NCBI GenBank assembly: GCA_026874595.1
Contig: CM049315.1
Coordinates: 75,778,401 to 75,842,400 of the forward strand
DNA length: 64,000 bases
Origin: Sipunculus nudus
Lineage: Eukaryota > Annelida > Sipuncula > Golfingiida > Sipunculidae
Direction of reading: 5' to 3'
The notes under the pieces are model-generated. The model did no database searches, had not been told where the DNA came from, and saw only the letters and a program-made list of their open reading frames with translations. Positions 23,005 through 33,795 of this stretch are shown in pieces; position 1 is the first letter of the stretch; each line of letters opens with the position of its first letter. Made by a program: the position numbers and the translations under genes.

Positions 23005-24140
23005 TGTCACCCCTAACTTAACGTGAAAACTTTACAACGGATATATCCTATAAAACAATAGGATGGGTTAACGCTCGCCACTTGATTTCATTAATCAAGA
23101 AATTAGATCCCGGTCATTACAGGTGACATTTCCAGGTTCTTTTAAGGACGTGTATACAAATACCAGACAATCATACACCCAGATCAATAGAAACTATGAG
23201 ACATCAGGTTAAATTCACAAATATAATTCAAGACAATACTTACAAAGACACAAGTGTGAGTGTGTGCGTTGATGTGTCAATACGACAGTTCTTCACATTA
23301 AAAATACAGGATATTTACTGAGTCCGTGGTTTGTATAATAACCAATAAAGTCCAGTTCCTTCAGAGATCTCTGGTTACTGTTTTGTGTAGAATCTAGCGT
23401 ATGGTTAGTACCATATAGATCTAGTCTTTCTGAGTTTAGCGATCTTCAACTGATCTTGCTTGTTAGCGACCCGGGTAGGTTCACGTTCACATGCATGCAA
23501 TAGCGCCCTTTGTTTACGTTGAGCTTAGAGTCCTTGACCTTGCTCGTGTACCAATGGTTTCTCGGCTTACGGCGGTTATGTATTTAGGTCAAGCTGAACT
23601 AGGCCGGCAGTGACGAGCGCGCTCTCTATATATCGCCAATACGAAGCTCTTTCGGCAGCACGGCTGAGTTCTTATGAGCTGGGTCCTTGCTTCATGTAGA
23701 AGCTTGCTTCTATGCCGTTCCTGGCGTTTCAATGTTCGTGCGTGCGTGCTGCCACCTCAAGCTTCAAGACCCAACTGAAGGCAGCTTCCAGCGTCTCTCC
23801 CTGAACTCTGACGTCACAATCGTCGTCACAATACGGCGATCCGGTTCTCTGATTGGCTTATTTCTCAAGTGTCCCATATAAGGATATATGTGACCTAGTT
23901 TGACTGTTAGCGTCACCATGGCGACCCACATACCAAATGTAACAATTACACACGATGCGTGACACGGATAAATCAGCTGATAGCCGATGGGATTCCATAC
24001 AAGAATACACAATATATATATATACAATCAAGACCTGCCAACGCCTTAGGATGACGCTTCACGTCAATATCAATAGAGAACTGACTTCGTTAAACTATGA
24101 TACAAAACACCGTACTTATTGTCACCGATTTCTGGTGACA
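23005..24140 (-). repeat. 3' LTR
   Basis: It starts TGTCACCCCTAAC and ends GGTGACA, with TG..CA termini and a 7-base inverted repeat TGTCACC/GGTGACA. It aligns to 28632-29767 without gaps (constant offset 5627). The only difference I found is T/C in the CTTGTTAGCGACC stretch near 23465. It contains a TGACGTCA (about 23811), an inverted CCAAT box (GATTGG, about 23850) and several TATA-like runs. No AATAAA was seen on the coding strand; one exists on the opposite strand at about 23344. Confidence 0.95.
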
Positions 24141-24360
24141 TCACCCCCTCCTTTTAAGGAAAATACACAGTATTTTCTCGATACATCGTATCGTTCTATC
24201 TTACAGGGTCCAGCTAAACATATTTACATGTAGCAATACATAGCAATACATAAGGGTCATGTAACAAGTTGTCATTAGTAAATGCCCACGGTCTATGACA
24301 CAGGGCAAAATCTTGTACATGTTTAGACTTAACTGGCTAAACACTATAGCTCATTACATC
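24141..24360 (-). other. 3' untranslated part with polypurine tract
   Basis: Between the RNase H stop and the 3' LTR. On the minus strand AAAAGGAGGGGGTGA (24155 to 24141) abuts the LTR and is the likely plus-strand primer. A duplicated TAGCAATACA occurs near 24230-24250. No ORF is seen. Confidence 0.8.
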
Positions 24361-24960
24361 CTAACACTCAGGCAGTCTGCTAAGAAAATCAGGTCCATGG
24401 TTTAGTTTACCTGACACTGCTTCAATATCAAATCTAAACTCTTGTAGAACCAGTGCCCATCTCATTACTCTCTTATTAGCACATTTTGATTTGCTAATAC
24501 ACTTTAATGGTTTGTGGTCGGTCTGAATGGTGAACGGTCTACAAGCCAGGTACATCTCAAATTTCTGTACAGACCATACAATTGCTAATGACTCTTTCTC
24601 AATGGTGGAGTAATTTCTCTCCCTGGGCAATAGTTTACGACTGGCATAAGCTACTGGGTGCATGATCCCCTCGTGTCTTTGCATCAGGATACAGCCAATA
24701 CTCACATCAGATGCATCACATTTCAAATAAAATCGTTTACTGAAATCAGGTAGCTTCAGTATTGGAGGGTCTGACAGTTTAGCCTTTAGAGAACAGTACG
24801 CGTTCTCGTGTACGGGTTTCCAGTCTAGTTTGTTAGGTTGACCTTTACGCGTTAGATCAGTCAAGGGCACCGCTATTTCCGCATAGTTTGGCACAAATTT
24901 TCGATAGTACCCTGTAAGACCTAGGAATGCTCGCAAAGCCTTCTTTGTCTTAGGTCTATC
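24361..24960 (-). pseudogene. RT thumb/connection remnant and RNase H
   Basis: It begins DRPKTKKALRAFLGLTGYYR, the end of a gypsy-type RT, and continues into RNase H: LKCDASDVSIG (first catalytic Asp, about residue 74 of the frame), STIEKESLAIVW (Glu), IQTDHKPL (Asp) and HGPDFLSR (last Asp). It stops at 24361. The RT fingers and palm with the YxDD box are absent: the sequence passes directly from the integrase tail to this segment in a shifted frame. No start codon is evident; it was probably part of one polyprotein. Confidence 0.88.
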
Positions 24961-25440
24961 AGTGCTCTATTTCCCCGTCTACACCGTCAGGATCATGTAT
25001 AGAATCAGGTGCGCCCTTGGCTACCGCTGCCAGAATATGCTGGGGCTCGTTTCTAGCATGGTACCGTTTCAGCATATTCACGTGGAAGGTTTTAACCTTA
25101 TCGCCAATCTTAATCCGATAGTCTAAGTCCCCAACCCTGTTTACAATAGTATAGGGGCCTTTCCACTGTACCATTAATTTGTTCCGCTCCGTCGGGAGTA
25201 ACAACAAAACTTCGTCTCCGGCCTCAAACCTGCGCGTGCATTTACCTCTATCATATAACAGTCTGTGTCTGTTCGCTGATTTGTTCAACGCCTCTCTAGC
25301 TAACGCGCATGTGTCGCTTAGTTTGTCTTGTAGGTCCAGGACGTATTGGTACGTGGTTTTAGTCTCGACGCTAGTATCTCGCTTGGTCCACAGATCCCTT
25401 AGAATCCGCATCGGTCCTCTTAACGATCCTACCATAGAGC
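24959..25440 (-). pseudogene. Integrase C-terminal domain (frameshifted from gag-pol)
   Basis: It continues the integrase after a frameshift near 25430. RGPMRILRDLWTKRD follows on from FELLYGR of the main frame. It contains LYDRGKCTRRFEAGDEVLLL, then the GPY/F module at VQWKGPYTIVNRVGDLDYRI and NMLKRYHARNEP. It ends GEIEH and a stop, immediately before the RT remnant in another frame. This is the normal gypsy integrase tail that binds DNA. Confidence 0.88.
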
Positions 25441-27908
25441 AACTCAAAGGGTGAGAACCCTGTGCTCTCATGTGGCGCTTCTCGGTACGCAAAAAGCACG
25501 GCGCTGAGGTACCGATCCCAATCTCGCGGTCTTTCCTCGCACATCCGTTTCAACATTAACTTTAACGTTCCATTGAATCTCTCCACCATTCCGTTGCACA
25601 TAGGATGGTAAGGAGTAGTGGTGAGCTGCCTTACAGACAAAACACGGCTAACTTCTCGCATGAGGTCTGACGTAAATTGTGTTCCCATGTCAGTAAGCAC
25701 CTCTGACGGCACTCCTAACCGCGCATAAATATCAACTAGCGCATCAGCCACAGAGACTGTATCTATGTTCTTTAAAGCAACAGCCTCCGGATATCTAGTG
25801 GCATAATCCATAGCGGTCAGAATATACCTGTGACCTCTCTCAGACGCTGGATGGATCGGCCCAACCAGATCCATCGAAATTCTACGCCAGGGCTCATCAA
25901 TTAATGGCATCTGGCCTAACTTAGCTCCAGGCACCTTGCCTTTCGGTATGGTTTTCTGGCAAATGGGACAGGACTTGCAAAACTCAGCAATGTCATTATA
26001 CATCCCTTTCCAGAAAAACTGAGTTCTCACGCGGTCGTGCGTTTTGTCTATGCCCTGATGGCCCGCCATAACCGCTTCGTGGCCCATCCTCTTTACGTCG
26101 TACCGTAACGTCTGAGGTACCACCACTCGAGATCCATCTTGATCTCCCCGTTTATCACTCACAACCCGAACTAAATATCCGTCCTCAATTCTAAATGGAC
26201 TATCATTTCTAGCCTCTCTAGCTAGCCTCCAATACGGCGCTAAAGACCCATCCCCCTCCTGCGCCTTCAAAAATTCGGCCGGACTCACATCGGCAACTGG
26301 GCTTGCAACATTCAAGCTACGCGTCGGTATCTGTTTCTCTCGTGCAGCGCTCCGTGTCTCCACCGCGGACGACACCTCCTTTTGTGACTCTACACCGTCA
26401 CACACTATGCCTGAGGACCGCTCAGACTTCCACGTCGGGTCCGGATCATACGGACCACGCGCTCCCGCTACGTTACCTAGCGCTAAATCACATACAGCAT
26501 CCCCGACCACCATTGCCTCGATAGTACCGACAAAGTACGCACAGTCCACATTAATCCTAGCCGTAGGAAATTGTCTTACAGACCCGTCGAACAACCTACA
26601 CTCGACCTGGTGTCCGGTGAACTGATTCGGCTCCTCGTACGACTCACGTATTCCTGCCGAGGAACATCCCGAATCCCGCAGCACCCTCGCTGACTTACCA
26701 TTCACCAGCCCTTCACACACAGGTAACGAGATTCCGCCTTCTGTCTGGGCAGCAAATCCTAACGACTGACTCGGACTCTCTACTTCCGTTTTCACCGCAC
26801 CGACTATCTCCGTTTCCGCCTCGACTACTGCCATTGACATAATCTCCGGTTTCTGTTTTGGGTTATACGGGGGGCTAAAATTAGTCCTATACCTCTGCTG
26901 ATCGCCAGCAGCACGCCCTACTTGAGGGGAAGACCTAGGCCTCGACCAGGCACTAGTCTTACATTCCCGCGCCTTATGTCCCAGTTCATTACATAAATAA
27001 CATCTGATGCCTCCTGATGGCTTAAATGTCTGACCGCCCGGACTGCGCTCAACCTCTCGCTTCTCTCTAAGCTGAGATACCGGTTGCGCTGGACGCGGCA
27101 CATTATTGCCATAACGAGGACCTGCTGTAAGGCTGTGTACACCGTGAGCCTCCGTATAACTCTCGGCTAAGTCTACCATACTATCAAAGTCACGACACCG
27201 TCTCTCTTTCAAAAACATAGAGAGATCCCTACTACAGCAGTTTATGAACTGCTCACACATCAACAGGTTAACTACCCCGTCGTAGTCACCTCCGACCCCT
27301 GCCATCCCTATCCAATGGTCTAGGTATCCACTCAGTCTCACCGCAAACTGACTCGGCGTTTCGCCTCGCTCAGGCCTACAAGTCCGAAACTTGTGTCGAT
27401 AACCCTCTTCGGTCATTTGGTATCGCTTTAACAAGGCTATCTTTAACTTATCGTAATCCATGGCCTCACTAACCGATAACTGTGTGTAAGTCCCTAGCGC
27501 CTTACCCCGCAGTAACGGACTCAGGTGTAACGCCCAATTCTCCCTATCATAGCCTTGACATACAGCTAATCGTTCAAATCGCTCAAGAAACGCATCTAGC
27601 TGATCGTGAGCCTCATCAAAAGGTGGAAGCTGGATTTTCGGGAATACATCCCTACTTCTCTCTTCTTTAACCCCAGAGTCAGACTTTAACCTTAGAACCT
27701 CTAATTCGTGGGCTCTAGCCTCTCGCTCGCGCTCTAACTCCCGCTGCTCACGCTCTAATTCCCGCTGTTCCTTCTCTATTTCACGTTGCCTAGCTCTTTC
27801 CTCGCGTTCTTCATCCGCACGCCGTCTAGCCTCAACATAATCTTGTAAAGCCTGGTCCTTAAGCCCCAAGGCCTGTCCGCATCTAACAAGTGACTCTAAC
27901 GTTTCCAT
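25371..27908 (-). CDS. Gag-protease-integrase polyprotein of the LTR element
   Basis: An 845-residue open frame. Residues 25-75 are a charged coiled coil (EREQRELERE repeats). Residues 155-255 resemble the capsid C-terminal/SCAN fold (RPERGETPSQFAVRLSGYLD, LLMCEQFINCC, DLAESY). A CCHC zinc knuckle has C303, C306, H311 and C316. A retropepsin-like DSG is at 412-414. Integrase follows: H610, H617, C647, C650 for the zinc domain and D680, D740, E776 with 35 residues between the last two (DD35E). After FELLYGR (about 826) the frame runs into unrelated residues and stops; the true C-terminus is in another frame. The start is the first Met after the PBS. Confidence 0.92.
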   Translation of the reverse strand: METLESLVRCGQALGLKDQALQDYVEARRRADEEREERARQREIEKEQRELEREQRELEREREARAHELEVLRLKSDSGVKEERSRDVFPKIQLPPFDEAHDQLDAFLERFERLAVCQGYDRENWALHLSPLLRGKALGTYTQLSVSEAMDYDKLKIALLKRYQMTEEGYRHKFRTCRPERGETPSQFAVRLSGYLDHWIGMAGVGGDYDGVVNLLMCEQFINCCSRDLSMFLKERRCRDFDSMVDLAESYTEAHGVHSLTAGPRYGNNVPRPAQPVSQLREKREVERSPGGQTFKPSGGIRCYLCNELGHKARECKTSAWSRPRSSPQVGRAAGDQQRYRTNFSPPYNPKQKPEIMSMAVVEAETEIVGAVKTEVESPSQSLGFAAQTEGGISLPVCEGLVNGKSARVLRDSGCSSAGIRESYEEPNQFTGHQVECRLFDGSVRQFPTARINVDCAYFVGTIEAMVVGDAVCDLALGNVAGARGPYDPDPTWKSERSSGIVCDGVESQKEVSSAVETRSAAREKQIPTRSLNVASPVADVSPAEFLKAQEGDGSLAPYWRLAREARNDSPFRIEDGYLVRVVSDKRGDQDGSRVVVPQTLRYDVKRMGHEAVMAGHQGIDKTHDRVRTQFFWKGMYNDIAEFCKSCPICQKTIPKGKVPGAKLGQMPLIDEPWRRISMDLVGPIHPASERGHRYILTAMDYATRYPEAVALKNIDTVSVADALVDIYARLGVPSEVLTDMGTQFTSDLMREVSRVLSVRQLTTTPYHPMCNGMVERFNGTLKLMLKRMCEERPRDWDRYLSAVLFAYREAPHESTGFSPFELLYGRIVKRTDADSKGSVDQARY

Positions 27909-28631
27909 GGTAACGCTCTAACCTAGTAAGATTCCAGTATCTAGTAATATCCGCTCTTAAAAATCCGTAAATACGTACTGTTAAAGCCAACCTAACGAAC
28001 CGGCGGTATCCGTACAATAACACTACGGTAGCTCTACGCATCAAAATCTACTTATACGGACGGACGGACGGACGGAAGGTCGGACGAAGGGTCAGGCGGA
28101 TGGACGGATGGATATCAAGATATCAATAAACACCATGCACCTATGATTACCATGCCAATCGGGAGGGGTAAACTTACCTGTCAAGAGACCCTACCACGTG
28201 ACCAATCACAAACCAGTGTAGGAAAAATTATACCAGGGCGTATCTAACAACATCAAAAATTTTCACTCTAATCTGGGTTTATATCAAACCAGTAATGATG
28301 TTCAGGTATCACTGAACTAGCATTACTCACAAAACATGCATGTGTTCTAGCCAAATCTACAAGGTATATGCCGATCTTGAAACAATGTTGTGCTTCAGGT
28401 AATATTCTCACTGAATAAATATTAACTCCTAACAGTGGGGTAATTTCATTGTGCAAGTATACACTACCACATTAGTTTGGTGTCATTTCCAATTATTAAT
28501 TCAGATCAACTCTAGTTTGAGTATATGAATGTCTGGTTTCAGTACTGTTTTCTCAGTTCAAAACTTCTGAAACTTACTGTAATTAGCCAGTTTTTTAAGG
28601 CTAATTATATCCTGGCACGCTCGCCATACAA
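27909..28631 (-). other. 5' leader with primer-binding site
   Basis: Five bases inside the 5' LTR the minus strand reads TGGCGAGCGTGCCAGG (28626 to 28611), a PBS. Its complement CCUGGCACGCUCGCCA resembles the 3' end of tRNA-Arg (ACG anticodon type ends CCUGGCUGGCUCGCCA in vertebrates). The rest of the leader includes a GGACGGACGGACGGAC stretch at about 28055-28075 and no long ORF. Confidence 0.7.
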
Positions 28632-29767
28632 TGTCACCCCTAACTTAACGTGAAAACTTTACAACGGATATATCCTATAAAACAATAGGATGGGTTAACG
28701 CTCGCCACTTGATTTCATTAATCAAGAAATTAGATCCCGGTCATTACAGGTGACATTTCCAGGTTCTTTTAAGGACGTGTATACAAATACCAGACAATCA
28801 TACACCCAGATCAATAGAAACTATGAGACATCAGGTTAAATTCACAAATATAATTCAAGACAATACTTACAAAGACACAAGTGTGAGTGTGTGCGTTGAT
28901 GTGTCAATACGACAGTTCTTCACATTAAAAATACAGGATATTTACTGAGTCCGTGGTTTGTATAATAACCAATAAAGTCCAGTTCCTTCAGAGATCTCTG
29001 GTTACTGTTTTGTGTAGAATCTAGCGTATGGTTAGTACCATATAGATCTAGTCTTTCTGAGTTTAGCGATCTTCAACTGATCTTGCTTGTCAGCGACCCG
29101 GGTAGGTTCACGTTCACATGCATGCAATAGCGCCCTTTGTTTACGTTGAGCTTAGAGTCCTTGACCTTGCTCGTGTACCAATGGTTTCTCGGCTTACGGC
29201 GGTTATGTATTTAGGTCAAGCTGAACTAGGCCGGCAGTGACGAGCGCGCTCTCTATATATCGCCAATACGAAGCTCTTTCGGCAGCACGGCTGAGTTCTT
29301 ATGAGCTGGGTCCTTGCTTCATGTAGAAGCTTGCTTCTATGCCGTTCCTGGCGTTTCAATGTTCGTGCGTGCGTGCTGCCACCTCAAGCTTCAAGACCCA
29401 ACTGAAGGCAGCTTCCAGCGTCTCTCCCTGAACTCTGACGTCACAATCGTCGTCACAATACGGCGATCCGGTTCTCTGATTGGCTTATTTCTCAAGTGTC
29501 CCATATAAGGATATATGTGACCTAGTTTGACTGTTAGCGTCACCATGGCGACCCACATACCAAATGTAACAATTACACACGATGCGTGACACGGATAAAT
29601 CAGCTGATAGCCGATGGGATTCCATACAAGAATACACAATATATATATATACAATCAAGACCTGCCAACGCCTTAGGATGACGCTTCACGTCAATATCAA
29701 TAGAGAACTGACTTCGTTAAACTATGATACAAAACACCGTACTTATTGTCACCGATTTCTGGTGACA
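28632..29767 (-). repeat. 5' LTR
   Basis: The partner of 23005-24140, same length and apparently one base different (C in CTTGTCAGCGACC). It is followed by the CTCAC duplication at 29768-29772. Short frames in the two LTRs are identical to each other and not genes. Confidence 0.95.
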
Positions 29768-30090
29768 CTCACCCAGAAGGGCACACATTAACCCCAGTTT
29801 GTGCATGTTTGTTCACAATGCAGCTCACACATTCATTAATGGAATCTCATAAAATTTTCGAGGCATATCAGGAATGTGCCAATGAAGAATCCATTATATT
29901 TGGGTGTGTATCTGGCACATGATCCGAGTTCAGGGAGTCTTCATCAAGGAATATTCCAAAAGGTACTGTCACTTATGAAGGAATGAACCTGAGAATATCG
30001 ACCGAATCAGTGAATGTAAACACTGTTTTGGCCACCTCCCACAATGGGGACCCTCCCACACAGTGAAGGCTTGCATTCCTTAGAATGCAT
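29768..30090. repeat. Right part of the split host MITE
   Basis: TTTGTGCATGTTTGTTCACAATGC, CATTCATTAATGGAATCTCATAAAATTTTC and a final GTGAAGGCTTGCATTCCTTAG match the 58463-58840 copy. Together with 22991-23004 it is the pre-insertion locus. Confidence 0.65.
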
Positions 30091-32121
30091 ATTTCTATTT
30101 GTTATATGGATTGGAGTTATAATTCCTGGGCAAGTACTTTCAATTTATTTTTAGCTTCATGTCTACCTTTGATTATTTATTGTGTGTTCAAGTATAATTT
30201 TAATTACTGTATAACAATAACTCTATAACAAGGTCCACACAAGCTTTAATATATTTAAAACTTCTTGGAAATATTTACAAGACCTTTTAAAGTTGTAATA
30301 CAGTTTGCATATTCCAATGAAAATACAGATAATTCACTCAAATAGCTGGGTGTGGTAGACCAAGGGGGGAGTAAGGCGTCTGTGGTACAGGACTAAAAGT
30401 TGGAAGATCATGAGTGTGAATAAACACACACTAACACACGAACGGAGATGAAGGCATAACCTCCTACTGGAGGCAATAACAATGTATCTGATCAGGAATC
30501 ATAATAATCATCACAGGACAATGACACTGTATTAGACTGAGACATTAAAATCAAAATTTGCCCTGCAGAGTATCTGTAATGACCAAAGCCTACAGAGAAC
30601 CATAAAGTTTCAAGTTTGTTGTGAAATATTACTAATTACATTGCTGATGAGATAAATTACAGGGCCATTACAGCAATAAATCAAGGTGATTTTAGACGTT
30701 GACGACAATCTGTGATTGAGGCAGCGGAATGAAGCTAACACGAGCCCGAGTTCAGAGCAATAATGTGAGTAATAAATACTAATCTCCATTCATTTTATGA
30801 AGCTGATCTTGTAAAAAGATTAATTAGCAACAAAGACATTAATAATCCCTGGCAGGGGCTCAAATTCTTGAATAATTGATTCTGGATTCATGACACAATC
30901 ACATCTGATTCAAATTCAAACATTAATTACAAAACCTTTCAGAAGGGAGATCTTGTTAATATCATGTTTAAATGGCTCCAACCATGACATCAGTGTCAGA
31001 ACTTCATCCCTTATATTGTTTGATCCATCATCAGTAACTTTCTCATAATCAGACTTATGGGTTTGTTTAAATGTTTCATTGTAACTTATGGAATCTGATC
31101 TTCTACACTGTCTGATCCACAGGGCATAATGTCCTTCACCTAGTGAAAATATGAGTAAAATGGGAGAAATGCCTGCACCTAATAAGATGACAATTAGGCT
31201 AATCATTAGGTTTAGTTTAGTTCTGCAATGAAAGTTTAGTTTACTACAGAGTTAACATTTTTTAAGTACCCTCCATGAATATTTAGATCTTTGACTGTCA
31301 CATTTACCTAATTAGGACTGACAATGTAATATGTTTTGCCTTCATAAAAGGATTCATTCTAAATAAGGACAGCAATAAGGCATATATATGAGACTAATTC
31401 CTATATAGCTTATTTTCTCTTATGCTGGAGAATGAAACAGTAAAAAAAAAAAAAAGTGACATTTCAACTTCACAAATATGGAGCAGACCACAACTTATTG
31501 GCACCTTCCAAATAATTTTTTTGTAGCCTTTACAGAGAAATGCTTGTATTAGTGATGTTTCAGGCTTCAAATTTTACTAACAATGAGGCCTCCTGCAGTG
31601 TCCATAATTCAGAATAGGGGTGGAACAATGCTTCAATGAATTGATGCATTGAACTGCAACCCTAAATTCAATTATTAACCTCTGAATTGATTCATTTCAA
31701 TTATATTTATTCTTGTGAACCATTCTGAAGTCAGCTGTAATGTCTCAAATCTGACAGAGCAGTTCATGACATTAAAGCTCTTCATTGCATATGTGTCCCA
31801 AATCTACCAGTAGATAAGACATTATGTATTACTTGTGGACCAATCTACTTGAAAATAGAAACATATGGTGACAACAAACAGAGGGAAGGCAACACATTTT
31901 TCTTTTATTTGCTGATATTTATTAACATCCATTTTGGTAAAACAGCTATCATTTAAATTTCCTAAATTTACAACTTAAGTAAGAACTGAATCAGGAATTG
32001 AATCGAAGGTACCCGAATTTATAAATTAAATCAATTATAAGTGCCTAATTTAGAGGTGATAATACTGGTGAGGTGCCACACGGACAGGTTTCTATGTACC
32101 TATCTTTTTTACAATGTTTGT

Positions 32122-32125
<4 letters not shown>
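30091..32125. other. Intronic sequence without a recognised gene
   Basis: 30405-30480 (AATAAACACACACTAACACACGAAC, AACCTCCTACTGGAGGCAATAAC) is a short reversed piece of the same MITE family. The rest is AT-rich DNA. The 96-residue minus-strand frame at 30916-31206 has no recognisable domain. Confidence 0.5.

Positions 32126-32167
<42 letters not shown>
32126..32167. repeat. (TA)n microsatellite
   Basis: An uninterrupted TA run of about 42 bases. The YIYIYI frame it creates is an artefact. Confidence 0.9.
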
Positions 32168-32170
<3 letters not shown>

Positions 32171-33594
32171 CATTTTTTATATGTGTACTATTCACTGCAT
32201 CAGTAATTTGAGGGAGACCAATACATCAAGCATTAACTTTCTTCTTTGGCAGTGAACATTTTCCCCCCTCTCAAAAGGACTTAACAAGCAAATAAAACCC
32301 TGGATCTCATTTAAAAAAAAGTCTTGGTACAAGTCTTTTCTGCCTTTTAGTTCTCTTAATAATTGTGACCGTTCTTACTGGTAAGTGGTGTTTACTGAAT
32401 GCTCCCTCACACTAACTGACAGAAAAGATGTGGTAGTCTGCTGTTATGTTACCCTACTACCATGGTAGCACTTATCATCACACAATTGATTCAATCAAGG
32501 TCTTAATTATCAAGTGATCAATCATCTTAATTATAAATGAAATCTGTAGGCATATTATTAACTTTATTTTGGGCCTCCTTTTTATACTAAACATGAAATA
32601 AAACCTGTTTTTTTATTTGTGACAATTAATGCATGCATGGAGCTACATTAAAATGTACACATGTACTTATCAAAACAGCAACCAATAATCACTACAGAAC
32701 TTCTCGTAATCAGTTGCGTTATACCAGTACAGGGTGATTAGTTGTATGCACATATCCCGTTAAAAATACTAGGGTAATTTTTAACAGATCACTTACATAT
32801 TCATTTGTATTACCAGTGGTATACTTTCCTGATATCTGACATCTATTAACTGAAGATAATCCGGCCCTTGAACCTTTTTAAAAACTAGGCCAGATAACTT
32901 CTACCTCATGGTACACAGACCGTTTGTTTTGTTTATATCAATGTGTTTATAGCATGTGGGAGGCCAGTCAAAATAATCCAAATACATTCTACAAGGACAT
33001 CTGGTCGCATGTCAGACAAACTAAAGTTTATCAGGTTGTGCTTTGCAAATTGTGTCCTTTCAACTTTTGCACATATGCAACCAACGATCTTAGTTACACA
33101 TTTATTTTCTATTTATCAAGACTGGGGAATGAACCATGTTTACAAATAGCCTGTAGATAAACAAGCTTATACATTCATCACAGAGGTGTTATAGTAACCT
33201 TTCTTTGCAGGAATTACCTGGTTCATTACTACAAATGCAGAGAAGGCCCGATATCACATAAATTCTATGGAAAAGGCAGGTGAAAAACTAGCAGTAAATG
33301 GGTCAATTATTCTTTGGATGTAAGTTACCCTAACTCTTCATAATAATTCTTCAAAATCTGCATTTAAAAAGCAAATTTGTATCCCCTGCTTCCACCTCTT
33401 GTTATTTTAGCTTCCTGTGATCTTCATGCTTGCCTTCTCAATGTTTTAGTTTTTATTTTCCCCTGAATTTATCACATATCAGATGTCAAATGTCATAGTG
33501 CCTGTTTTTTTAATTTTATTGTCCTCTGAAGGTGTCTCCACATGTCATAATTTTGTTGTGTATATGGATCAAAATGGAAATTTTTTTTTTTGAG
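32168..33594. other. Intronic sequence with one diverged repeat
   Basis: 32925-33190 is related to 13465-13700 (TTATATCAATGTGTTTATAGCATG). Short frames at 32924-33160 sit on it and show no domain. Confidence 0.45.
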
Positions 33595-33795
33595 CTGGTG
33601 ATAATAAATTTTCAGACAGACACTCCATAACCAATCCCAACCAATGTATGCATGGGAACAATCACTGACCCAAATTTGAATGAAATTGGATAATACATAG
33701 GAAGGTTGTCACATGGAAATGAAAACCTGACTGACGGACAGAGGGATAGACAGACAAACCCAAATCAATGTCCCCCACTTCCGCAGGGGAAAAAA
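33595..33795. repeat. Dispersed copy of the 5.8-6.2 kb repeat
   Basis: It shares CAATCCCAACCAA, GGAACAATCACTGACCCAAATTTGAATGAAATTGGATAATA and a GACAGACAAAC tail with 5945-6110. It then has GTCCCCCACTTCCGCAGGGG, a GC-rich inverted end. Confidence 0.7.

Larger units (their letters stand above)
23005..29767 (-). mobile_element. LTR retrotransposon, Ty3/gypsy, Gmr1-like
   Basis: A 6763-bp element, minus-strand coding, lies between a perfect 5-bp CTCAC target duplication. It has paired 1136-bp LTRs, PBS, gag, protease, integrase, then a reverse transcriptase remnant with RNase H, and a polypurine tract. Having integrase before RT is unusual for Ty3/gypsy and matches the Gmr1 clade. Most of RT is deleted and the integrase is frameshifted, so it cannot move on its own. 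It lies in the same orientation as RARS1. Its base composition is visibly richer in G+C than the surrounding intron. Confidence 0.93.

Noticed and set aside
23687-24233. Short ORFs in the LTR, repeated identically near 29.3-29.8 kb
   Set aside because: They are duplicated only because they lie in the two LTRs; no domain is seen.
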